From NCBI GenBank assembly GCA_024364735.1, contig JAGFNQ010000208.1, positions 186,001-250,000 on the forward strand: a DNA stretch of 64,000 bases, read 5' to 3'. The DNA is from Boesenbergia rotunda. Its lineage: Eukaryota; Streptophyta; Magnoliopsida; Zingiberales; Zingiberaceae. Of the stretch, positions 33,661 through 45,475 are shown piece by piece. The notes under the pieces were generated by a model, which did no database searches, was not told where the DNA came from, and worked only from the letters and a program-made list of their open reading frames with translations. A program made the position numbers and the translations under genes. The stretch's first letter is position 1. Each line of letters starts with the position of its first letter.

Positions 33661-34857
33661 ATGAATGTCTTATGAATGATGAAGCATGAAAAGTATTTTA
33701 CTTTATGTATGGGCTTGTACCGGACCGAAGTATGGGTCCAAGGGATGGGCACCTTAAGAACGCCCCGGTTTTGGACTACCGAAGCTGTCCACGGTTCTGG
33801 CCCTACCGGAGCTGGGCAACAGGGATGGGCACCATAAGAACGCCTCGGTTCGGGGACTACCGACTATGCTGTCCTTACCCTAGTAGGTTGGGGCTCGCGA
33901 CCTCGGACTTGCTAGGGATGCGCGCTATGATGTATGTATGTGGTACAAGCCGGGGACCCCAAATGATGTTATGATGATTATGTTTAAGCAAATGAAAAGT
34001 ATGTTTTAAAAGTTAAGCATCCTTATGTATATGCATTCCACTCATGCATCCATTCATGTTATGCATTATGCTATGATGACAAGATTTTATGCTTACGTTT
34101 CATGTTAAGAAGTATGCATGAGAATGAATGATCTATGCCATGATTATGTTAGGAAGATGTTCATATGCTATGATAGATCTATTGCCATGCTACTATGTTT
34201 ATGATTTATGCCATGAAATATGCCATGCTACTATGTCTATGATTTATGCCATGAATTATGTCATGCTACTATGTTCATGAATTATGCCATGAATTATGCC
34301 ATGCTTATAATGTCTATGATGTTTATGTTTATGCCATGTATCATGCCATGCTTAGAATGTTACTATGTTTATGTTCATGCCATGCTATGTATACGACAAG
34401 TGATGTAAGATGTTATGTTCTAAGTAGAGCACCAAGTATGTTAATGTTTTATGTGCTCATTATGAGATGATGAATGACGAATGGTTTTGTGAGTAGGAAA
34501 GAGTCTTACTAAGCCTGTGTGCTTATAGTCTTATTTCCTTATACCATAGATCATTCAAGGGGACAATGAAGGAAGCAGCAGGAGGGCAAGAACGCATGTG
34601 TGTCGTAGTGACTTGGCCCAGGAAACTATATGTTTACTTATGTGTTTGAATAATGACTTATGGAACCTTATAATATGATGTTATGTGAGACATGATATGA
34701 TGCTTAAGTTCAAAGTTAATATGCTAAGGTTCCCATGTCAATAAGTTAAGAATGGTAACAGGGCATGTATAAGTTAAGTTATTCCGCTGCCTTATGATGT
34801 CTACATGCCCTAAGCATGTTAACGTAACGCCGCTTAGGAAAAAAAACGGGTGTTACA

Positions 34858-35770
34858 CATGAGCTCCTTCACCTTGACCTATTTGATTCACATGGAGCCA
34901 AGTCACTAAGCGAATACCGGTACTGCTTAGTTATTATCGATGATTACTCTAGGTTTACATGGGTTAGGTTCCTAAAAACTAAGGATGAAACCCTAAACTT
35001 ATTCATTGACCTATGCAAAATAATCGAAAATCAAAATGATACCAAAACTAAAAGACTTAGGAGTGATCACGGGGGAGAGTTTATGAATCAATGATTTGAA
35101 GAATTCTATAAAATAAATGGATATATTCATGAATTTTCCTGTCCTAGAACCCCCCAGCAAAATGGGATAGTAGAAAGAAAAGAATAGAACCCTTCAGGAA
35201 GCCGCTAGGACCATGCTCAATGAATTCAACCTAGCTAACCAATTTTGGGCAGAAGCAATTAGTACGGCTTGCTATATCCAAAATAGGATCCTAATTAATA
35301 AAAGACACAATAAAACTCCTTATGAACTATATTACCATAGGCTGCCCAACCTACATTATCTAAGGGTCTTTGGATGCAAAGTCCACATCTTAAAGACCAA
35401 AGACTACCTAGGTAAGTTTCAGTCTAAGTCAACTCCAGGAGTCTTCTTAGGATATTCAACAACAAGTAGGACCTATAGGGTCAACAATAAACAAACTAAT
35501 AAAATTGAAGAAACAACGAATTTAATCTTTGATGTTGAAACTAAATCAAAATCTGACAATCAAAACCTGAACCCAACAAATATTGATCAGGAAGATAATG
35601 AACAAACAATTGAACCATCAATTGAACCACTAGTTGAACCTCTAAATGAACTATCTCTTGAACCAACTACTGAACCAATAACGGAACCAACTCAAGTAGT
35701 TGAACAGAACACTGAACCAAATCGTGCAGCCGGACCTGAGGCTGAACCATGTTCTAGAAGAACCTAGAAA
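34858..35770 (+). pseudogene. E integrase core and C-terminal region
   Basis: The frame resumes after K3 with HLDLFDS, YCLVIIDDYSRFTWVRF and LRSDHGGEF, the DDE core. PQQNGIVERK follows, with a frameshift near 35180 (an added A in the AAAGAAAAGAA run) and a stop near 35094. The open frame 35213-35767 continues with FWAEAISTACYIQNR and VFGCKVHILKTKDYLGKF. The C-terminal tail (about 35605-35755) is a run of Glu-Pro repeats (IEP, VEP, TEP). Integrase joins element cDNA to the chromosome. Stop at 35765. Confidence 0.88.
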
Positions 35771-35800
35771 CCCAGACTTAGTCACCCTACTGATCAAATT

Positions 35801-37122
35801 GTGGGTGATCCAACCTTAGGAGTCAGAACTAGGTCTTCCTATAGAAATCTTAGTCAAATAACACTAATTTCAAAAATTGAACCTAAGACTATAGAGGAAG
35901 CCCTACCTGATCCTGATTGGATCATAGCTATGCAGGAGGAGTTAGCCCAATTTGAAAGAAACCAAGTATGGGAACTAGTACCTAAACCTGAGGGCAAGTC
36001 TATTATAGATACTATGTGGGTCATTAGGAATAAACTGAACGACCAAGGGAAAATAGTTAGAAATAAAGCCCGCATAGTTGCTAAAGGATTCAGTCAAGTC
36101 GAAGGATTAGACTATCATGAAACCTATGCCCCAGTAGCCAGGCATGTGTCAATTAAAATGTTGTTAGCATTTGCAGGCCATAGAGGGTTCAAGCTATACC
36201 AAATGGACGTTAAGTCAGCCTTTTTAAATGGGTTCATCAAAGAAGAAGTCTCTGTAGGACAACCCCCTAGATTTTAGGACCTAGAAAAACCTGATTACGT
36301 TTTCAAACATAATAAGGCACTTTATGGGTTAAAACAAGCACCTAGGGCATGGTATGAACGCCTATCAACTTACCTTATTTCTAAGGATGTTAACCAAGGA
36401 CAAATTGACTCCACTCTTTTTGTTAAAACCTTAGAAAAAGACATTTTCATTGCCCAGATCTATGTTGACGACATAATTTTTGGGTCCACCAACTCAAACT
36501 TTTTAAAGGAATTTATAAAAATAATGAAAAATGAATTTGAAATGAGCTTAGTTGGTGAGCTCAATTTCTTCTTAGGACTGCAAATTAAGCAAACTAGGGA
36601 TGGTAACTATGTTCACCAATCAAAATATGCTAAGGAGTTGATAAAGAAATTTAAAATGGATAACTCCAAACGTATAAGTACCTGTATGGCCACAAATGTC
36701 AAGATTGATAGTGACCTGAAGGTAAACCTGTAGATCTTAAGCTATACAGAAGTATGATTGGAAGATTACTTTACCTTACAGCTAGCAGACCTGATATTCT
36801 ATTCTCTGTAGGAATGTGTGCTACATACCAAACTTGTGCTAAGGAAACACACTTAGCAACCCTAAAAAGAGTACTTAGATACATTAAGGGCACCCTAATT
36901 GTTGAGATTTAGTATCCTAGGACTTCCACCTTTGAATTGTCAGGATTCTCTGATTCCGACTATGCTGGATACAAACTAGATAGAAAAAGTATAAGTGGAA
37001 GCTGCCAACTTTTAGGAAATAGTCTAGTCAGTTGGTGCAGTAGAAAGCAACACTGCGTTGCCCTATCGACAACCGACGCAGAATATATTGCATTAGGAGA
37101 GAGTGTGGCACAACTCTTATAG
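35801..37122 (+). pseudogene. E reverse transcriptase and truncated RNase H
   Basis: RT starts around PDWIIAMQEELAQFERNQVW. It shows YQMDVKSAFLNG (first catalytic Asp), ALYGLKQAPRAWYERLS and YVDDIIFGSTN (catalytic Asp pair near 36465). Stops or shifts occur at 36276, near 36730 and near 36910. RNase H has SDSDYAGYKLDRKS and STTDAEYIAL, but after LKDFQLDYQ (about 37155) the usual CDN segment and C terminus are missing, replaced by unrelated spacer. Besides point lesions, RNase H is therefore incomplete. Confidence 0.88.
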
Positions 37123-38333
37123 ATGATGCACACTCTTAAGGACTTCCAGCTTGATTATCAAGTTTATCATTTCATTTATCAAGTTTTTGAAATTTAAAAT
37201 GATTTTCTGACTTAGTGTTATTTTAAAAACTACCCCCTTTAAAACTAGGGCTTTTTCGCATATGGATTTAGCTTAGGCCCTAACCCTAGAACTGCATGCA
37301 CTTATAAATCTAGAAGCTAGCATCTCACAAGTATCTTAGGGTACTTTTGATTGATAACCTAGACTGGGTTGAGACGCTTAGGTCTATGCTTTGATTCAAG
37401 ATGCTTTAAGTCAGTACATCTGCAGTAATTGCGGCAATAAATACTAATTGAACAACAATCAGGTTAAGTGTCAAGCTTAGAAAATCTAACTTTAACAGAT
37501 CACTTAACTTGACTAACCCTAGTGAAAGCTACTGTTTATAACAGTTAGTAAGTAGCTAACTGGGTTAGATAGGACCCGAAAAAGAACAATTTAATTTGGT
37601 TTGGTCTAGTTTATGCTTATTAGAGTTGGTTCAATACAAAACTCAATTTTTTTTGCTCTAATTATTTTTCTATAATTAGTTTTTTGATATAAGGCAAAGG
37701 GGGAGAGAAAGGGAAGGAGAAAATTTTTCAAAATTTTATTTTTTCAAAACTTTTAGCTCCTTTTTCAAAAAGTAAAGTAAATAACGAAAATGCTTAAAAA
37801 TATTTTTCTAAAAATTTTTCTAAGCATGAAAAATATGAAAAACTTTTCCAAAAATTTTCTAAGTGGAAAACTTTTTCTAAAAATTTTCTAAGTATGAAAA
37901 TGTTTTTTTTGAAAATTTTCTAAGCATGAAAAATATGAAAAACTTTTTCTAAAAATTTTCTAAGTGAAAACCTTTTTCTGAAAATTTTCTAAGTAGGTGA
38001 AAATTTTTCGAAGTATGAAAATCTGGTTGAAAATTTATTTCTACGTATGAAAGACTTCAAAAACATTTTTGGGAAAATTCTCTTGCGAAAACGTTTTGAA
38101 AAGTTTCTAAGTGCGAGGAATTTTTTTTGGTTGAAATTTTTTTAAGTATTGAAGGCCTGAAATTTTTTTTGCACTAAGTCTAAATCTAAAAGCACTTAGA
38201 AAGTTTACAAAACCCCACTTATCTTTGAAAAACTCAGGGGGCGAATATTCGGTGTAGGGGGAGAAAACTAGCAGTATCTTAGAATTCTTTACTTATTTTT
38301 AACTTAACTTTTTGAACCATGTTGTCATAAATC
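37123..38333 (+). other. E 3' non-coding spacer
   Basis: No coding capacity is visible. A weaker second copy of the stem-loop lies at 37320-37377 (arms GCATCTCAC and TTGAGACGC, seven of nine pairs). From about 37790 to 38160 there is a degenerate tandem repeat of GAAAA..TTTTTCTAAAAATTTTCTAAGTATG. Confidence 0.7.
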
Positions 38334-38348
38334 AAAAAAGGGGGAGAT
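38334..38348 (+). other. E polypurine tract
   Basis: AAAAAAGGGGGAGAT lies directly upstream of the LTR start TGTTGGTGCAGG. Confidence 0.92.
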
Positions 38349-38567
38349 TGTTGGTGCAGGAAGCACCTAAGTCAAACCTGGGTTTTGATAATGATAAAGG
38401 GTTCAGAAGTTAAGCTGTTATTGTGTTCTAACAAGTCTACTATGTGTGCAGGAAAATGTTGATGCAGTCTGACCCTGATTGTTATTTTGGTGTTGACATC
38501 GATTTTAGTTTAGGTTGATGATTATGATTATGATTGGGTTTAAGTCCTGGTCGTTGACTAGGCATAC

Positions 38568-39030
38568 CTAGTGGGACTAGGTTTGATAAAATCCTAGCTT
38601 GGACGGCTAGGTGTGGAGAAATCCTAACTTGGAGGGATAGGTGTGAGAAATCCTATCTTGGAAGGCTAGGTGTGGAAAAGTCCTAACTTGGAAGGTTGGG
38701 TGAAAAGTCCTAGCTTGGAGGGCTAGGTGAAAAGTCCTAACTTGGAGGGTTAGGTGAAAAGTACCAACTTGGAGGGTTAGGTGTGAAAAATCCTATCTTG
38801 GAGGGCTAGGTGTGGAAAAGTCCTAACTTGGAAGGTTGGGTGAAAAGTCCTAGCTTGGAGGGCTAGGTGAAAAGTCCTAACTTGGAGGGTTAGGTGAAAA
38901 GTCCCAACTTGGAGGGTTAGGTGAAAAGTCCTATCTTGGAAGGCTAGGTTGGATGAAATCCTTACTTGGAGGGTCAGGTCCTAGCTAAGAGGGCTAGGTT
39001 GGGTGAAACCCTAGCTTGTTTGGGCTAGGT
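38568..39030. repeat. B LTR hairpin array
   Basis: Units of 26-30 bp have the form TCCTAGCTTGGAGGGCTAGG followed by TGAAAAG or TGTGGAAAAG. Stems change together: CCTAGC with GCTAGG, CCTAAC with GTTAGG. Some units carry a G-U pair or one mismatch. The 3' LTR has the same array at about 51205-51655. Confidence 0.8.
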
Positions 39031-39032
39031 TG

Positions 39033-39620
39033 GAGCCCCTGGATCGGTCTGGTGACCGATCAGGGAAGTTGGCACGGTGCTCCTTCGTGGATCGGTCTGG
39101 CGACCGATCTAGCGATGACTGATCGGTCTGGTGATCGATCAGGGAGTATGCGTTTCACTCACTACACAGCTCTTGATCGGTCAGGTAACCGATCAGGGAG
39201 CTCACAAGTGGGTTGAGTTCCCCTGCTGCTCTGCTCCTGATCGGTCCGGAGACTGATCAGGAAGCATCCAGTAGGTTTTTGGCAAACCTACTAATCGGCT
39301 CCTGATCAGTCTGGTGACCGATCAGGGAGAAACCGTGACCGATCAGACTGAACGATCAACTATCACGAGGTTTCTCACCCTGACCGATCAGGCTGGAGCC
39401 CAATCGTTCTGGGATCGGCCTAATCGGTCTGGTGACCGATCAGCCAGTGGATTCCGAGCGGGATTGTGGCAAGCTGATTTCAGGATTGGTTTGGTGACCG
39501 ATCTGGTGACCGGTCAGGGTGACCGATCATACGAGCTTGCGATCCAAAGTTTCTCACTGGGGACCGATCAGGTTGGAGCCTGATCGGTCTGGGATAGTCC
39601 TGATCGGTCCAGTGACCTAT
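39033..39620. repeat. GATCGG..CCGATC palindrome array in the B LTR
   Basis: About a dozen near-palindromes of 18-24 bp, such as GATCGGTCCGGAGACTGATC and GATCGGTCTGGTGACCGATC, are scattered through 590 bp; the 3' LTR equivalent is 51667-52205. A third block of the same motif is internal to B (46035-46385). Confidence 0.8.
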
Positions 39621-40611
39621 CACTTTAATTCAAACGCGCTGTCAGACGCTCTGATCGCGTCTGAACACATCTGATCCTCTGCACTTAACCTCTGATACTT
39701 GATTCTATACTTGATATGCTGTGCTAATACTCTGATTAAGTATGCAGGTGACAGGGATGGATTCAAACACTCAAGGAGAGTTAATGGAAGCCTTTCCTTG
39801 GAGCAGGTTTGTCCATTTTCCATCTCAGGTTGCAACGGTTGGAGCTGCTGACTGGAGCTTGGCTGAGGGAAGCTCAGGGAGTCCAGGGAGAGCTCAGTGG
39901 TAGCTGGCGTTGGCAGGTGAGTAGCTGGAGGCTGCAGTGAGGTGGTGACATGCAATCTGTGGAGGGACTTAAGCGCTCGATGCCGAACAAGTCTCCACAA
40001 CTCTAACACTCGAACACCAATAATGCATATGCGCGATCAGTTCATACTTTGCTTGTGCTATCTACTGTTCCATCAATCTTTGAAGCAACCATCTGTTACT
40101 TGAGCATTGGGAAGAAGAGTCAGAAGGCTTGGCGAGTCCATCAGCGAGAAGACACGAAGAAGGGGATTCTTGCGTGAGATCAGCGCTGAGTGGAGCTCGG
40201 GAGAAGTTTGTCTGAGTTCTTGTTGTTCTAAGTGCTAAGTAAGATCTTTCTTGTATTTCATTGTGCTTAAAACTTTATCCTTGTTGAAATGCTGTGGAGA
40301 GGTTACTCCACCGAGAAGGAGGTTGTATTTTATCCGGTGTTCACCGGGGCTTGATTTACCGACGATTAATGGATCGCCCACCTTAAGGGCACGCCAAGGA
40401 GTAGGGGCAAGTTATCCCCGAACCTTGTAAATCTTTTTGTTAGCGTTCTTGTGCTTGTGTTTAACTTAGGGTTTAGTTTGCTGCATACTCTGTTTTATTG
40501 CTTCCGCTATGCTACTAAACCTTTGAGTCGCAGAAATTTCAAAAGAGCCAAACTTCAAGCGTTTGGCTACATTCACCCCCCCCCCTCTCTAGCCATCCAA
40601 GTTCCAACAAG

Positions 40612-40623
40612 TGGTATCAGAGC
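40612..40623 (+). other. B primer-binding site
   Basis: TGGTATCAGAGC lies two bases after the LTR and is identical to the A site. Confidence 0.95.
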
Positions 40624-40667
40624 TTGGGGCTCTATACAAGAAGATTAACAACCGAGAGCTATCAAAA

Positions 40668-42240
40668 ATAGCTTTGAGAGAAGGTTTTAGCACCACTCGT
40701 CCACCCTTCTTCGATAGAGCAGATTTTCAATATTGGAGATCGAAGATGGAATACTACTTATAGATGGATATCAACACTTGGTTCACTGTGAAGGAGGGTT
40801 TTACCCCTCCTAAGGATGACGAAGGCAAAGAACTAGAATCTAGGCGTTGGACGGCTGAACAAACTCGAAAGAGTGAAGCCGACGCGAAGGTGGTGGTGAC
40901 CCTACAATGTGGTATGAACAAAGACCAACTCATCAAGAGGTTGGTCCCTTTACAAGTGCAAAAGATTTGTGGAACAAGCTCATAGAACTCCACGAGGGCA
41001 CCCAAGATTCAAGAATCGCCAAGAGGGATTTGTTCCTCAACCAACTCCAAAACCTCTCCATGAAGGAGAATGAAATCGTAAGTGAGTTACATAGCCGGTT
41101 CAAGGAAGTCCTCAACGGGCTCCATTCTATTGATGAAAAGGTCGAGAATCGCGACCTTGTGAGGTATGTGTTAAAAGCCTTTCCAAGGAATGCTTTGTGG
41201 TCATCCATGGTGGATGCCTACAAAGTTTCCAAGGACTTATCAATTGTTAAATTAGATGATTTGTTTTGTGAAATGGAATTGCATGAAATGGCTAACAAAG
41301 GCCCCAAGAAGAAGGGGATTGCCCTAGTTGCAGGAAAAAAGAACAAGAAGAAGAAGGAGAAGAAGAAGGAGAAGGAAGTCTCTTCATCTTCATCCTCTTC
41401 CAAATCCGAGTCCAATTCCGAGGAAGATGGCAGCGGGTCTTCTTCCTCCGAGATGGAAAATTTTGTTCGAAGGATGATGAGGAAGGGTCGACGCTTCAAG
41501 GGTAAAGGTAACCCTAGTGAAGCTAAAGTTGATAAATCTAATGTTTCTTGTTATGAGTGTGGCAGGAAAGGGCACTTCAAGAGTGAATGGCCAAAGTTAA
41601 AGAAGAAGAAGGAGAAATCCAAGAAGAAGGAGGATAGATCTAAGAAAAAGAAGAAGGTCTTGAAGGCCACTTGGGATGAATCCTCCTCAAGTTCATCCGA
41701 TGAATAGAAGGAGGAGAAGAGTACACGGCATGTGGCACTCATGACTCTTGGAGATGAAGAAAGCAGTGATGAATCCTCCGACTCCTCAAACGCGGCTTCA
41801 TCATCTTCGGATGATGAAGAGGTAACCTCTCCCGAACTTGAGAAATATTATAGATCAATTGCATGTTTAACTAATATGTTGAAAAAGTCAATAAATAAGG
41901 TTAAATCATTGCAATTAGAAATTGAACAATTGAAGTCATCTAGGGATGAGAACATAGACGACTTGCATGTTGAAATGTTATAGGATGAGATTAAATCTTT
42001 GAAAATTGTGGTTGAACATTTGAAATCCTCTAGGGTTGAGAGTGTAGATGATTTGCATGTTGAATTATTAGAAAATGAAAATAAATCATTAATGAGTGAA
42101 GTCGAGAGACACAAGAATATTCTTGAGAAGTTCTCAACAAGCTCAAAGACCCTAGACATGATTTTGAATGCCCAAAGGGCAGTCTACAATTGGGTCGGTA
42201 TTGGCTACCGATCCAAAGAGCTTCATTTGTGTCCTTAATG
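40668..42240 (+). pseudogene. B gag with CCHC knuckle and coiled coil
   Basis: The likely start codon is ATA at 40668 in place of ATG (ALREGFSTTRPPFFDRADFQ follows). A stop lies at 40761 and a one-base shift near 40945. The main frame (40907-41707, 266 codons) holds the capsid (DLWNKLIELHEG, VRYVLKAFP), a Lys and Ser/Glu tract, and the knuckle CYECGRKGHFKSEW, where the last Cys has become Trp. After the stop at 41705 the same frame gives an acidic Ser/Asp region and a heptad-like coiled coil to about 42230 (KTLDMILNAQRA, GIGYRSK). Gag forms the particle; this copy is inactive. Confidence 0.9.
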
Positions 42241-45200
42241 TCTAGGACTAGTGTTAGGCCACTTAAGACACCCATAGTTCAAAAGAAAGTTGCCAAGGCA
42301 TGGGTGCCTAAGTCTTGTTTAGTAGGTGCTTTAGGTCCCAAGGTTTGGATACCTAAAACTTCTGTTTTTCGAATTGTGGAGGTTATGATTGAGGGGGAGC
42401 ATCTATCAACTTGGTTCGTTGATAGTGGGTGCTCCAAACACATGACCGGGGATAGATCATGTTTACCACACTTCAAAGAAAAAGTAGAGGTAATGTTTCA
42501 TTTGGTAACAATGGTAGCCTTAAGGTTATAGGAATAGGAGACATTCAAATATCCGAATGTCTTAGAATTAAAAATGTCCTTCTAGTCAAGGGGATGACAT
42601 TTAATCTCCTAAGTGTCAGTTAATTGTGTGGCATGGGTTACATAATTGATTTTCAATCAAGTCAATATCTAGTTAGACAACATGACACCTTGGACACGGT
42701 ACTAGTAGGAACAAGAATAGATAACATTTATCAAGTTTCTTTTAAAAGTGCTATTAATGCTTTTGATAAGTGTTTCATGTCGAAAGAAGAGGCGGCCACC
42801 CTTTGGCACCGGATATTAGCACATGTGAACATGAAGAACATCCGGAAGTTGGCCAACAAGGGATTAGTCCGTGGCTTACCAAGCATCAAGTATGAAAAGG
42901 ACAAACTTTGTGATGCATGTCAAATGGGTAAGCAAACAAAATCTGCATATAAAGGTAAAAGCACTGTAAGTACTTCTACTGCATTGGATCTACTTCATAT
43001 GGACTTGTTTGATTGTAGCACTATCATTTCATTGAATGGAAGTAGATATTGCTTTGTTATCATTGATGATTTTACTAGATATACATGGACATATTTTCTT
43101 AAATATAAGGATCAAACCTTAGATCTTTTCATTTCTTTTTGTAGAATAGTTGAAAATGAAAAATCATCAACTATTAAGACAATAAGAAGTGATCATTGAG
43201 GTGAATTTCAAAACCAACGATTTTTAGAGTTTTGTCAAGATAGAGGGTATAGACATGAGTTCTCCACTCCTAGAACACCACAACAAAATGGTGTTGTAGA
43301 GAGGAAGAACCGTGTTCTACAAGAAGCTGCACTAAGCATGCTTAATGAGTACTCATTACCGAGTTACTTATGGGCCGAAGCTATAAACACAGCTTGCTAC
43401 GTGCAAAATCGAGTCCTAATCCATAGATTCTTAGAGAAGACTCCCCATGAACTTTGGTTTGGGAAACCACCTACGGTTAAACACCTTAGGGTGTTTGGTT
43501 GTAAGGTGTTTATTCTAAACACCAAGAACCATCTTGGAAAGTTCACAGCAAAGGCTGATGAAGGGATACTAGTCGGGTACTCCCTAGTTTGCAAAGTCTA
43601 CCGAGTCTACAATAAGAAATCTAGGTTAGTTGAAGAGTCTTCTGATGTTGTTTTTGAAGAAATTCCAAAAGTCAATGAACAACCAGAAGATGAAGTCCAA
43701 TTCGAACTGAGGAGACTAAGTTTGAATGAAAGTCCGAATGTTGTTAATGGTAATGAATCCGATGACGGTTATCCTAGGCAATCCATAGATCAACCGGATC
43801 CTGAGGCTGAGCAGGTGTCTAGTGAAACCATTCAAGAAGCACCACCAACACCTAGGCAAACTAGATTAGCCTCTAGTCATCCCCAAGACCAAATTGTTGG
43901 AGACATCCATCATGGGGTTAGAACTAGATCATTCTTTAGGAATGAGGCTAATGAAGTTGCCCTAATTTCCGAAATTGAACCTAGGAAAATTAATGAAGCA
44001 TTACATGATCCCGATTGGATCATTGCTATGCAAGATGAACTAGGTCAATTCGAAAGAAGTCAAGTTTGGGACATAGTCCCTAGACCTAAGAAGACCACCA
44101 TTATTGGAACCAAATGGGTCTTCAAAAATAAATTGAACCACAAGGGAGAAATCATAAGAAACAAGACACGCTTAGTGGCCAAGGGCTACAGTCAAGTTGA
44201 AGGCCTTGACTATGATGAGACCTATGCTCCCGTGGCACGATTAGAGTCCATCCGATTGATGCTTGCATTTGCAGCACATCGGGGTTTCAAGCTATATCAA
44301 ATGGATGTCAAATCGATCTTTCTAAATGGTTTAATTAGAGAAGAGGTCTATGTCGAACAACCTCCGGGGTTTGAGAGTTCCAAATTTCCGAACCACGTGT
44401 TCAAGCTTAAGAAGGCACTTTATGGCCTTAAACAAGCACCCCGAGCTTGGTATGAGCGGTTGTCGACATTCCTAATTGAAAAAGGCTTTGTAAGAGGCCA
44501 AATAGACGCTACACTATTTCTACGAAGAGATGGTGACAATATATTTGTAGCCCAAGTATATGTCGATGACATAATTTATGGCTCAAACAACAAGGGCTAT
44601 TTAAATGAGTTTATTGGACACATGGAGAGTGAATTTGAAATGAGTCTAGTGGGAGAGTTGACTTTCTTCCTTGGACTTGATATCAAACAAACCCGAGATG
44701 GGATCCATGTGCACCAATCAAAATATACTCAAGAGATGCTTCAAAAATTCAACATGAGTGATTCAAAAGAGGTAAGCACTCCCATGGCTACAAACACAAG
44801 ATTAGACAATGATGAGAGTAGTAAACCTGTTGATTTGACTCAATACCAAAGCATGATTGGTAGTCTGCTATACCTCACAGCTAGCCGACCTGATATACTT
44901 TTCGCTGTGGGTATGTGCACTAGATATCAAGTTTGTGCCAAGGAATCTCACCTAATTGCGGTTAAACGAATTTTGAGATATCTTAAGGGCACAATTAGTG
45001 TTGGTCTATGGTACCCCCATACCGAATCATTTGACCTAATCGGCTATACCGATTCCGACTACACTGGATGTAAGTTGGATCGGAAAAGCACAAGTGGGGG
45101 CTGCCAATTTTTAGGATCATCTCGAGTTAGTTGGTCAAGTCGGAAGCAATATTGTGTTGCTCTCTCCACGACCGAGACAGAATATATCGCCATGGGAGAT

Positions 45201-45475
45201 AGTATATCGCAATTATTGTGGATGATAGATACTCTAGAGGACTATGGATTAAGCTACAAGGGTGTGCAAGTGTTGTGTGACAACATTAGCACAATTAACC
45301 TAACCAAGAATCCAGTCCATCACTCTAGGACCAAACATATTGAAGTGCGTCACCACTTCATTAGAGATCATGTTGCTAGAGGAGATGTTGTACTCTCATA
45401 TGTAGAGTCCAAATCAAATTTAGCGGACATTTCACTAAACCACTCCCCGAAAATGAGTTTAGTTTCTTAAGAAGG
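42241..45475 (+). pseudogene. B pol: protease, integrase, RT, RNase H
   Basis: Protease is at about 42416 (WFVDSGCSKHMTG, DSG intact); a frameshift follows near 42488 and a stop at 42621. Integrase runs from LWHRILAHVNMKNI and CDACQMGKQTKS through FVIIDDFTRYTW; at 43197 a Gly codon in DHGGEF has become TGA; then PQQNGVVERKNR. The long frame 43338-45470 (710 codons) has the integrase C terminus, RT from residue ~222, first Asp in YQMDVKSIFLNG, YVDD at residues 408-411, and RNase H with Asp572 (TDSDYTG), TETEY at 612-616 and CDN near 650. A one-T loss near 45428 shifts the last ~15 codons. Confidence 0.93.

Larger units (their letters stand above)
31372..34857 (+). mobile_element. K3: solo LTR, TGTAAC...GTTACA family
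   Basis: It is 3486 bp, starting TGTAACGACCCGG and ending GGTGTTACA, with exact TSD CATGA (31367-31371 and 34858-34862). It contains an antisense tRNA-like motif (31918-31857, B box GGTTCAATCC on the minus strand), TATAATGA at 32011 and a predicted leader intron from donor CTAAG|GTAAGACTCC (GT 32253) to acceptor ACCATAG|ATCA (AG 34548-34549). Inside the intron are four 177-bp tandem repeats and a GC-rich duplication. There is no internal coding region. Confidence 0.92.
38457..40609 (+). repeat. B 5' LTR (2153 bp)
   Basis: It has two special arrays: about 16 short CCTAGC..GCTAGG hairpin units (38568-39030) and a block of GATCGGTCxGGxGACCGATC near-palindromes (39033-39620). No clear TATA box was found. 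A C-run (CACCCCCCCCCCC, 40574-40586) lies near the end, as in A and D. The terminal TTCCAACA is followed by AG and the primer-binding site. Confidence 0.94.

Noticed and set aside
35775..36075. Minus-strand open frames opposite the E and B RT
   Set aside because: Mirror frames of a coding strand; no domain, and the plus strand explains the sequence.
38568..39030. CRISPR-like array of regular repeats
   Set aside because: Units are contiguous diverged hairpins without unique spacers, lie inside an LTR and recur in the matching 3' LTR; the sequence is plant nuclear DNA.
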